Assembly (NCBI GenBank): GCA_003326195.1
Contig: LXQE01000150.1
Span: 24,928 to 88,927, forward strand
Direction: 5' to 3'
Origin: Nostoc punctiforme NIES-2108
Lineage (GTDB): Bacteria > Cyanobacteriota > Cyanobacteriia > Cyanobacteriales > Nostocaceae
DNA: 64,000 nucleotides
The position numbers were made by a program, and so were the translations under genes. Below the pieces are notes generated by a model. It ran no database searches. It saw only the letters and a list, made by a program, of their open reading frames with translations, and was not told the origin of the DNA. Shown here piece by piece: positions 56,603 to 64,000 of this stretch (the stretch's first letter is position 1; each line of letters starts with the position of its first letter).

Positions 56603-57817
56603 TTAAACCTCTGGGTTTCTCTGCGTTTCAGAAATGCCACTCACCGCAATGCAAACACCAGCAAACAAAAATGCCAATCCACCCCCAACAGCACCAATAA
56701 AAGGTGTTATTACTTGCAGTTGGGGAAATATAATGCCAAACAAACTCATCGCTAAAGCAAACCCACCAAAATACATCCCAATTCCTAATCCCGCCCACCG
56801 CTGGGGTACTAGTCCCAAAGCAAAAGGAATTGCCCCGTTGACAATTAAACTAAAGCTCGTAACGATTACCACAACGATCGGAATTTGTGCACCCAGAGAT
56901 ATCATTATTAATAACGAGGGAATGATTGCACAGATCCCACAAAGCATTGCTTGACGATTACCAATTTTGACAGCGAAGATACCCGCTGGTATGCTGGCAA
57001 TTGCGATCGCTATTCCAATCCACACCAGTTGCATATCAATATTATCAGTATTCAGTTGGGTCTTGAGTACTTTACCCAAGACATCCATGAGAAATCGGAT
57101 ACCCCAAGCTACACCAAAACCAGTTCCTAAAATCAAAGCCAATTTCTCTAAGGGCAACTTTACTGTTTCTGCTTGGTGTCTATCCACTGGTGCTTCTGAG
57201 GGATTGACTAAGCGAAACACGGCTGCCGCCCCCAGCATCACAAAAGAACCGATCGCAAAAGTATAAACTGGGCCTAAACTCAGAATAAACTTGTAGCTTA
57301 TTGGTTTAAAAGCTCCAATCACACCGCCTGTTAAAGTGATAAAACTTGCTGTTAAAGGTAACTGGGCTGGTTTTGAATACATCCCCAATAGGCACATAAC
57401 TGGAGAGCGAAATATTGTCATTGCCAATGCCCAAGCTACTAACACTATAGGTAAGAGCGATCGGATCACGGTAGTAGGTGGGATCAAACTTACAACACAT
57501 GGTATCGCAATGAACAAAGTCGATGCGAGAATCATACCTACTGAGATGAAGGGAAACCGAGTTCCTACCCAGCGCCTAGCTTGGTCTGAAAGTCCGCCCA
57601 TCAATGGTTCCAGCACCGCACCCAAAGCATTTTCGACTAACACCAAGCCAACTGCCAGTGAAGCAGGAAAACCAAACTGAGTCAAAAGTTGCGGCAAATA
57701 TATATTATAAATTAACCAAGAGAGGGTAATTGCTCCCTGCACCGCTGCCAACACCCAAACTTGTACCCATAAAATATTGAGATGAGATTTAGAGGTAGTC
57801 AAGTCGCTTCGCTCCAA
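56603..57817 (-). CDS. MFS transporter
   Basis: 404 residues with about 12 hydrophobic helices. The first loop holds ALGAVLEPLMGGLSDQARRWVGTRFPFI, an MFS motif A variant (GGLSDxxRRxxGxRxP) like that of the SLC45/sugar-porter-related group. Located in a cytoplasmic or plasma membrane; substrate unknown, possibly a sugar or small metabolite. The C-terminal half begins near DRHQAETVKLPLEKL after the central cytoplasmic loop. Stands alone, convergent with ftsH. Confidence 0.85.
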   Translation of the reverse strand: MERSDLTTSKSHLNILWVQVWVLAAVQGAITLSWLIYNIYLPQLLTQFGFPASLAVGLVLVENALGAVLEPLMGGLSDQARRWVGTRFPFISVGMILASTLFIAIPCVVSLIPPTTVIRSLLPIVLVAWALAMTIFRSPVMCLLGMYSKPAQLPLTASFITLTGGVIGAFKPISYKFILSLGPVYTFAIGSFVMLGAAAVFRLVNPSEAPVDRHQAETVKLPLEKLALILGTGFGVAWGIRFLMDVLGKVLKTQLNTDNIDMQLVWIGIAIAIASIPAGIFAVKIGNRQAMLCGICAIIPSLLIMISLGAQIPIVVVIVTSFSLIVNGAIPFALGLVPQRWAGLGIGMYFGGFALAMSLFGIIFPQLQVITPFIGAVGGGLAFLFAGVCIAVSGISETQRNPEV

Positions 57818-57854
57818 TTAAAAATTAAAAATTATTAATTAAAAATTTCAAGAC

Positions 57855-57930
57855 GCTCTCTACGAGACGCTGCGCCTAGCTTGCTTCTTTGCAAGAGTAC
57901 GTGGCCTCGCTAACACTACGCTATCTATCA
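57855..57930. repeat. GCTACGC-family spacer repeat (inverse of 42900-42975)
   Basis: AAGACGCTCTCTACGAGACGCTGCGCCTAGCTTGCTTCTTTGCAAGAGTACGTGGCCTCGCTAACACTACGCTA. Most bases match the reverse complement of 42900-42975. Contains an internal palindrome CTTGCTTCTTTGCAAG. Located upstream of the MFS gene. Confidence 0.75.
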
Positions 57931-58102
57931 TTGTTAGCTCTATACCAAAATTAATTAATTAAAAATAGAATAATTTTTAATTTTTAACTTTTAATTCCAA
58001 AAAGGTCATCAGGAGATGGGAAGTGGGGATTTAAAGTGCAAACTCGCTCTGCTCACGGTAGGAAACAGAGAGTAATATTCCCCCTGCCTCCTGCCTCTCT
58101 TG

Positions 58103-59275
58103 TTAATACTCTGGAACTGAAGGATCGATTTCTCGACTCCAAGCGGTAATTCCGCCTTTAACATTCGTCCCTACAATCCCGGCTTCCTTGAGAATGGCGA
58201 GGGCTTTTGCCGATCGCCCACCCATCTTACAATGAGCAATTAAGCGGTGGCCGTTCAATATTTCCTTCACCTTAGCAACGCCATTCCCATTTTCAATGTC
58301 TGGTAAGGGCACCAAAACTGAACCCGGAATCTTGGCAATGTCGTACTCATGGGGGTTGCGGACATCTAGCAGTACAAAATCCTTCGCACCGCTATCCAAC
58401 AATTCCTTCAAATCCTTGACGGTCATTTCTAGACTTTCCAACTGCTGTTTTGCCTCCTCTGCCTTAGCTTGTGGAATCCCGCAGAATTCTTCATAATCTA
58501 TCAGCTTTTCAATCACTGGGCGAATCGGGTTCGGACGGAGCTTTAATTCCCGAAATTTCATATCCAAGGCGTTGTATAGCAGCAATCGCCCGCTGAGAGT
58601 GTTGCCTTGTCCCAGAATGATTTTAACAGTTTCGGTTGCTTGGATTAAACCAATAATTCCTGGCAAAATTCCCAATACGCCACCTTCTGCACAAGAAGGA
58701 ACCATCCCTGGTGGTGGTGGTTCTGGGAAAAGGTCACGATAATTCGGGCCACCTTCGTAATTAAATACAGTAGCTTGCCCTTCAAAGCGTAAAATTGAAC
58801 CGTAGACGTTGGGCTTATTCAGCAATACGCAGGCGTCGTTAACTAGATATCTGGTGGGGAAGTTATCAGTACCATCCACTACGATATCGTAAGGTTGAAT
58901 CAGATCCAGGGCGTTTTCGGAAGTTAGACGAGTTTCGTATAAATCAACTTGACAATAGGGGTTAATCTCGTGGATACGGTTTTTTGCCGATTCAATCTTG
59001 GGTTTATCCACCCAGGATGTCCCGTGAATTACTTGGCGTTGCAGATTAGAAGTATCGACAACATCAAAATCCACAATTCCGATGCGTCCAACACCCGCCG
59101 CCGCCAAATATAAAAGTAGTGGTGAACCGAGTCCACCTGTACCGATACACATTACACTAGCGGCTTTCAGGCGCTTCTGTCCTTCTAGTCCTACTTCCGG
59201 TAAAATCAGGTGTCGGGAGTAGCGTTCGTAATCGTCTTTGGTCAACTGGATTTCGTCCAGATTGGGATTGAGCAT
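58103..59275 (-). CDS. moeB: Molybdopterin-synthase adenylyltransferase MoeB with rhodanese domain
   Basis: 390 residues. E1-like domain (about 10-250): ATP loop SVMCIGTGGLGSPLLLYLAAAG, VDFDVVDTSNLQRQVIHG, Asp in VDGTDNFPTRYLVND and the thioester-type Cys in VPSCAEGGVLGILPG. The C-terminal rhodanese (about 283-390) has active Cys in IAHCKMGGRSAKAL. It adenylates the MoaD C-terminal Gly, and the rhodanese supplies sulfur. The paired CxxC zinc motifs of E. coli MoeB are not seen; only one Cys (EEFCGIPQ) is present. It lies downstream of the JAMM gene on the same strand. Confidence 0.93.
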   Translation of the reverse strand: MLNPNLDEIQLTKDDYERYSRHLILPEVGLEGQKRLKAASVMCIGTGGLGSPLLLYLAAAGVGRIGIVDFDVVDTSNLQRQVIHGTSWVDKPKIESAKNRIHEINPYCQVDLYETRLTSENALDLIQPYDIVVDGTDNFPTRYLVNDACVLLNKPNVYGSILRFEGQATVFNYEGGPNYRDLFPEPPPPGMVPSCAEGGVLGILPGIIGLIQATETVKIILGQGNTLSGRLLLYNALDMKFRELKLRPNPIRPVIEKLIDYEEFCGIPQAKAEEAKQQLESLEMTVKDLKELLDSGAKDFVLLDVRNPHEYDIAKIPGSVLVPLPDIENGNGVAKVKEILNGHRLIAHCKMGGRSAKALAILKEAGIVGTNVKGGITAWSREIDPSVPEY

Positions 59276-59408
59276 AGCAGTTATGATGTGGGAAAGCGGA
59301 ATATTAATCCTATCGAAAAACTGGATCTTATTAGGAGTGGGAAAGACGAATTTTCATTTGTGATAGCGGCGAAAACAGCTATGAGTGACTGTCTTTAAAC
59401 TAAGTCAG

Positions 59409-59867
59409 TTATTTTATATTTTCAATTTCCTCTGCTTGAAACTGATGAGTATCATCAAGGCTCCAACTTTTGAGTTCTCCAGCTTTGCCGTTTTGGACGG
59501 AAACTATTATATACGAGTATCCCTGCCAAGCGTATAGGCGATCGCATTCTGAGGGTATAGCAGGATGATCTGGGTGGGAGTGAAAAATGCCGATAATGTT
59601 CAATGAGCGATCGCGAGCTTCCCTTTGTGTTTTTAACATAACTTCGGGTGCGATCGTATATTGCCGTTTTTTACTTTCTGTTGTGCGTCCCCCTGGAAAC
59701 TCAGCAGCCGCTTCTGTATTCCAAGCATTCTCTGTTGGCATGACTTCTACCACAGTTTTGCCCTCATTAGCCAGATAGCCCAAAATTATACCACAGCACT
59801 CATCTGGGTAGGTGCTTTCGGCATGGGTGCGGATGGTTTGCAAGTGTTCTTGGCTAAGTTGGATCAT
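59409..59867 (-). CDS. M67 family metallopeptidase (JAMM / Mov34-MPN type)
   Basis: 152 residues, single JAMM domain with the full zinc motif: Glu in YPDECCGIILGYL, then HSHPDHPAIPSECD (HxH-x7-S-x2-D). Bacterial JAMM proteins next to E1-like enzymes remove C-terminal extensions from ubiquitin-like sulfur carriers, exposing the terminal GG. Here it precedes moeB by about 130 nt on the same strand, fitting that role; the carrier may be MoaD/ThiS-like. Confidence 0.9.
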   Translation of the reverse strand: MIQLSQEHLQTIRTHAESTYPDECCGIILGYLANEGKTVVEVMPTENAWNTEAAAEFPGGRTTESKKRQYTIAPEVMLKTQREARDRSLNIIGIFHSHPDHPAIPSECDRLYAWQGYSYIIVSVQNGKAGELKSWSLDDTHQFQAEEIENIK

Positions 59868-60731
59868 GTCTGCGTTTGTAATTTTAGCAACTTATAATAA
59901 TTCTTGCTTAATCCGTATGCTAGCAAAAACCGCAGGCGTTTGCGATCGCGCAGCCTTCCGCAGGAAAGCTTACCGTACCCCTCCGGGGAAGCAAGCTACG
60001 CGTAGCGTCTGGCAGAGAAGGTATCGCAGCCTTTAAAAAAGAAAAGATGTATTTTTTATTACTCTTTAAAACATTTGCCTACTAGGTTCTACTTTCTTAT
60101 TGCCTAGACCTCAGTAGAATATAAAGAATATACAAAGCTCAGTACTTGTGTATACATTTTTCAGCAAGTAATGTGAAGAGTATGCAAAGATGAGTATTTA
60201 AGTATAGACATCTAAGTATGATATTGACTATGTAGTTATTTTGAGGCTCTTAAGATGTTCTCTATTTTCAAGCTAGACACCCACGGATAACAGCCCACAA
60301 AGAAGACATCAAAATCTTTTTCCAGATTAAGAGTCAACTGTTGATTATTTTCTCTTCTAGAAGGACTTAGGCACTGGCAAAAAAACAAATATCAAATATG
60401 AAGGATGAATTTCATTGAAGCTGAACTTTCCGATACTTGGAAGAGTGATTTTTACTCAAAAAGAATGATAAAAAAAGCCTGAAATCACCAGTTATCGGAA
60501 ATTCACACGCTAATTAATTTGTACAGTTGCTTAAGACTTAGATAGTTTGAGACTCTTAAAAAAGTATACGTAAAAACCTTGGAATAAGGTGAATATTCGA
60601 GAAATTTACTGTTCCTCAAGGGTGACGTATAAAGTATGTAGATTTCGGTGAATTTTTGCGCTCTTAAACAGCACAATCTGCAAATTGACAACTGATGTTA
60701 CTAAAAAAATCGATTTAGGTAGGTAAAAGTT
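59868..60731. other. Long divergent spacer before the large RTX gene
   Basis: 864 nt. Left part has a repeat block at about 59935-60025 (GCGATCGCGCAGCCTTCCGCAGG, CCCCTCCGGGGAAGCAAGC, TACGCGTAGCGTCTGGC). The rest is AT-rich with GTATAGACATCTAAGTAT-type words and no gene; a 62-codon minus frame at 60503-60691 has no coding character. AGGTAGGTAAAAGTT precedes the RTX ATG. Confidence 0.5.
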
Positions 60732-63700
60732 ATGGCAAATATCATTGGAACCAACAGTAATGATACCCTACAGGGTACTTATAATGACGCGGATACAATT
60801 AAGGGTCTTGCAGGCAACGATACCATATATCCTAACGGTGGCAAAGACACCTTAAGTGGTGGAGGCGGCAACGATAAATTCGTCTACTACTACTACAACT
60901 ACACCAACAACAACAACAATACTACGACAATCACCGATTTTGGTGGTGTAGGTAAAGGGACAAACCCAACAGCAGCAGTCATTGCCGAAGTGGATACCCT
61001 AGAATTCCAGGGCACTGGTGCCATAGCCCAAAATTTGTTGTTGACCAAAAAAGGCAACAATCTGGAAATCAGCTTTGCAGGGGATGCTTATATAACGAGG
61101 TTTTTTGATGTCCCAGTTATCCTGCAAAACTTTGCTCTGGAAAACCTGGAAAACCTCAGCAAATCTACAGATACCACTGTAGACTTGGGCAATATCCTAT
61201 TTGATGGAGAAACTAGCACTATAGATAGCTTTGATGTCTTCAATGCTAACTCTACTCAAAGCACTATCTTCAACTTGAATACAGTCACTTTTCTTAACGA
61301 CCTCAACAATAATGTTAGCGGCTTTGATAACTCAAATGATGTCATCAATGGTCAGGGCGGGGATGACCTCATTGACGGCTTAAGTGGCAACGACATACTC
61401 AGAGGTGGTGCGGGTAATGACTTCCTCATTGGTGGTGTGGGGAATGATACTCTCGTTGGTGGTGTCGGGAATGACTCCCTCACAGGCAATGATACTCTCG
61501 TTGGTGGTGCGGGCAATGATATCTTGAATGTCGAATTTTCAACAGGCGATAACACCCTCAACGGTGGGGTTGGTGACGATGTTTTGAATGCTGGGGCAAC
61601 ATCAGGCAATAACTTACTCTCTGGGGGCGATGGCAATGATTATCTCTCTACCTCTAACGTTTATAGTAGCGTCAGCGGATACATCTATTACCCCTCCTCA
61701 AGCAATAATACCCTCGATGGTGGCGTTGGTGATGACACCTTGAATGCTGAGTCTCCATCAGGCAATAACTTACTCTCTGGGGGAGATGGCAATGATTCTC
61801 TCTCCACTTCTGGCATTTATACTTATAGAGGGGAGCCTAATTTTAGCTCATCAGGCAATAACACCCTCAATGGTGGTGCTGGTGACGATACCTTGAATGC
61901 TGGCAATTCAACAGGCAATAACTTGCTCTCTGGGGGAGATGGCAATGATTCTCTTGACATCTCTGGCTATGTCACACCCTTCGACAATTTTTTAACCTCC
62001 TCAGGCAATAACACCCTCAATGGTGGCGCTGGTGACGATACATTGCGTGCTGAGTATTCAACAAGCAATAACTTCTTCTCTGGGGGCGATGGCAATGATT
62101 TTTTCTATTTAAAGACGACATCCCCAGAGACTGCCCCCTCTGATTTAGTGACTCAAACAGTAGATGGAGGTGAGGGTGATGATTTGTTGTCTGTAGATTA
62201 CACCTTAGCTACAGAAGGGATCACAACGACATTCAATGCTACTACTAATATTGGAGAAGTTACAGCGGGTACTTATCGGGTTAGCTACAAGGATATCGAA
62301 GGATTAAATATCTCCGGTACAGCCTACGACGACAATATTGTGGGGAGCAATGGCAACGATACACTCTCTACGGGCTATGGTGGCAAAGATACAATCGATG
62401 GAGGTCAGGGTGAGGATGTGTTGTCCGTCTATTACAGCAATTCTCCAGGTGGAATCAGAACGACATTTAATGCCACTACTAACATTGGAGCAATTACGGC
62501 AGGCACAAATCGGGTTAACTACAAGAATATCGAACAATTAAATATTTCAGGTACAGCCTACGATGACAATATTGTGGGGAACAGTGGGAACGATACACTC
62601 TCTGCGGGCTATGGTGGTAAAGATACGATCGATGGAGGTCAGGGTGACGATGTGTTGTCTGTCGATTACAGCAATTACAACAGTGTTTCTGGGGGGATTA
62701 CAACGACATTCAATGCCTCTACCAACATTGGAGCAATTACGGCAGGCACGAATCGGGTTAGCTACAAAAATATTGAGCGATTAAATATCTCAGGTACATA
62801 TCACAATGACAACATTGTTGGTAACAGTGGTAATGATACGCTCTTTGGGGGCTATGGTGGAAATGATACGATTATTGGCGGTGCAGGTAATGATATCCTG
62901 ACAGGTGGGAGTGGTGACGACACCCTAACTGGTGGCGCGGGCAATGATAAATTTGTTTACAACTTATTAGACAGCAACTTTGACACTGGCACTGATATTA
63001 TCACTGATTTCGGTGGCGTAGGTAAAGGCTCAAATCCGTCTGCGGCAGTGATTGCCTCCTCAGATACCTTGCAATTTACGGGTGGTGTATTCGCTACAGG
63101 TAGTGTCTTCACTGCTCAAAATCTGCAATTAACTCAAAATGGTAACAACTTAGAAATCACTTTTGAAAGTGTCCCTAATAGCAAAGTCATTCTCCAAAAC
63201 TTCAAATTAGAAAACCTGGATAATCTGCCAGCAACTTCTTCACAACCAGCTATTGGCAATATCCTGTTTGATGGACAAAGCAGCATCACTGACAGTTTTG
63301 ATGTGTTTGATGCCAATTCCACTCAAACTAGCCTTTTCAACAGGAACACTGTTACCTTCCTCAATGACCGCGACAACAATATAACGGGCTTTGACAACTC
63401 CAATGATGTTATCAATGGTCAAGGGGGTGACGACATCATCGACGGCAAAAGTGGTAATGACCTTTTAAGAGGTGGAGCCGGAAATGATAGCCTCTATGGT
63501 GGAGCCGAAAATGATAGCCTCTATGGTAGTGAGGGAAATAATGCCCTTGATGGTGGCACTGGTGACGATCGCTTGAATGCTAGCGGTTCAACAGGCAATA
63601 ATATCCTCAATGGAGGATCTGATAACGATAGTTTGAATGCTGGTAGTTCAACAGGCGATAACCTGCTCTTTGGGGGCGATGGCAATGATTCTCTTGATAT

Positions 63701-64000
63701 CTCCGGCGGCTACTACACCAATTACTACATCCCAGACTCTCGCTCATTAGGTAATAATACCCTCAATGGAGGCGCAGGTAGCGATAGCTTGAGTGCTGGC
63801 GGTTCAACAGGCGATAACCTGCTCAATGGTGGTGATGGCAATGATTTTCTGGATATCTCTGGCGGCTACTACACCAACTACTACACCACAGACTCTCGCT
63901 CTTTAGGCAATAATACCCTCAATGGAGGTGCAGGCGACGATCGCTTGAATGCTGGCGGTTCAAAAGGTAATAACCTGCTCTCTGGGGGCGATGGCAATGA
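60732..64000 (+). CDS. Large RTX calcium-binding protein (3' end beyond window)
   Basis: Translated by hand from ATG 60732 (MANIIGTNSNDTLQGTYNDA); 1089 codons are open to the right edge. It consists almost wholly of RTX nonapeptides (GGxGNDxLxG) forming calcium-bound beta-rolls. These are interspersed with a conserved non-RTX module ending NTVTFLND then GFDNSNDVINGQGGDD, which appears twice (about 61130-61380 and 63180-63440). A module of about 220 nt (TTFNATTNIG then AITAGTNRV) occurs three times at 62220-62790. No N-terminal signal; type I secretion is expected through a C-terminal signal outside the window. Likely surface or sheath protein. Confidence 0.85.
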   Translation, partial: MANIIGTNSNDTLQGTYNDADTIKGLAGNDTIYPNGGKDTLSGGGGNDKFVYYYYNYTNNNNNTTTITDFGGVGKGTNPTAAVIAEVDTLEFQGTGAIAQNLLLTKKGNNLEISFAGDAYITRFFDVPVILQNFALENLENLSKSTDTTVDLGNILFDGETSTIDSFDVFNANSTQSTIFNLNTVTFLNDLNNNVSGFDNSNDVINGQGGDDLIDGLSGNDILRGGAGNDFLIGGVGNDTLVGGVGNDSLTGNDTLVGGAGNDILNVEFSTGDNTLNGGVGDDVLNAGATSGNNLLSGGDGNDYLSTSNVYSSVSGYIYYPSSSNNTLDGGVGDDTLNAESPSGNNLLSGGDGNDSLSTSGIYTYRGEPNFSSSGNNTLNGGAGDDTLNAGNSTGNNLLSGGDGNDSLDISGYVTPFDNFLTSSGNNTLNGGAGDDTLRAEYSTSNNFFSGGDGNDFFYLKTTSPETAPSDLVTQTVDGGEGDDLLSVDYTLATEGITTTFNATTNIGEVTAGTYRVSYKDIEGLNISGTAYDDNIVGSNGNDTLSTGYGGKDTIDGGQGEDVLSVYYSNSPGGIRTTFNATTNIGAITAGTNRVNYKNIEQLNISGTAYDDNIVGNSGNDTLSAGYGGKDTIDGGQGDDVLSVDYSNYNSVSGGITTTFNASTNIGAITAGTNRVSYKNIERLNISGTYHNDNIVGNSGNDTLFGGYGGNDTIIGGAGNDILTGGSGDDTLTGGAGNDKFVYNLLDSNFDTGTDIITDFGGVGKGSNPSAAVIASSDTLQFTGGVFATGSVFTAQNLQLTQNGNNLEITFESVPNSKVILQNFKLENLDNLPATSSQPAIGNILFDGQSSITDSFDVFDANSTQTSLFNRNTVTFLNDRDNNITGFDNSNDVINGQGGDDIIDGKSGNDLLRGGAGNDSLYGGAENDSLYGSEGNNALDGGTGDDRLNASGSTGNNILNGGSDNDSLNAGSSTGDNLLFGGDGNDSLDISGGYYTNYYIPDSRSLGNNTLNGGAGSDSLSAGGSTGDNLLNGGDGNDFLDISGGYYTNYYTTDSRSLGNNTLNGGAGDDRLNAGGSKGNNLLSGGDGN

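Noticed and set aside
1..64000. tRNA or rRNA genes
   Set aside because: By eye I found no rRNA signature and no convincing tRNA TpsiC loop (GGTTCRANNCC) with matching arms. A tRNAscan run finding one would overrule this.

Overview
This window looks like chromosomal DNA of a filamentous, heterocyst-type cyanobacterium, most like Nostoc. The evidence is the octamer GCGATCGC (HIP1) scattered through genes and spacers, the photosystem I assembly gene ycf3, the clpR/clpP3 pair, a thylakoid/plasma-membrane type FtsH, a carotenoid oxygenase, and spacers full of the short repeats typical of Nostocales: GGGCATTGGGCAT strings, heptamer arrays, and GTAGAGACGCGAT palindromes. I recognised no rRNA, tRNA or CRISPR array, though I could only scan by eye.

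Layout. 1-5131 is the edge of a very AT-rich glycan/surface-sugar cluster, all on the minus strand: FkbM methyltransferase (cut by the window edge), GNAT acetyltransferase, DegT-like aminotransferase, WbqC protein, SAM methyltransferase, and phytanoyl-CoA-dioxygenase-like oxygenase. 5171-14344 is housekeeping and signalling: a TPR membrane protein, an FHA/Ser-Thr kinase with a PP2C phosphatase just upstream, an amino-acid-binding lipoprotein, a PLP aminotransferase and a J-domain protein. 14663-16078 is the clpR-clpP3 operon. 16317-19824 holds two tandem VWA proteins, an SMI1/KNR4-like protein, and a DUF433 antitoxin whose DUF5615-type partner is cut off after about 17 codons. 20172-26712 is mixed metabolism: phytase-like esterase, VOC protein, saccharopine dehydrogenase-like protein, alpha/beta hydrolase, BON protein and ilvH.

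27088-33716 is the most unusual part. It encodes a 1758-residue eCIS-core (DUF4157) protein whose last 250 residues carry an apparent R-STS-ExE ADP-ribosyltransferase toxin. Its stop overlaps the start of an unknown 267-residue gene. That gene is followed by a 185-residue protein (DUF6939-like) in which I see a possible resemblance to NADAR ADP-ribose hydrolases. I propose an effector/immunity/antidote module. 34123-35940 is an RTX calcium-binding protein with a fresh 447-nt internal tandem duplication.

36790-52333 is again core and accessory metabolism: DUF2809, DUF167, GST, SRAP, ycf3, gatC, moaD, acyltransferase, carotenoid oxygenase, membrane GTPase, a second Ser/Thr kinase, an SDR and an aldo-keto reductase sharing a divergent promoter region, and methyltransferases. 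52334-60000 has a decayed ABC-ATPase fragment, an M15-like peptidoglycan-binding protein, ftsH, an MFS transporter, and the moeB/rhodanese - JAMM (M67) pair. A large RTX protein starts at 60732 and runs off the right edge.

Broken pieces (PEP-CTERM tail, ABC ATPase, toxin stub, possible beta-barrel tail) and many dispersed repeats show that the spacers here have been rearranged repeatedly.
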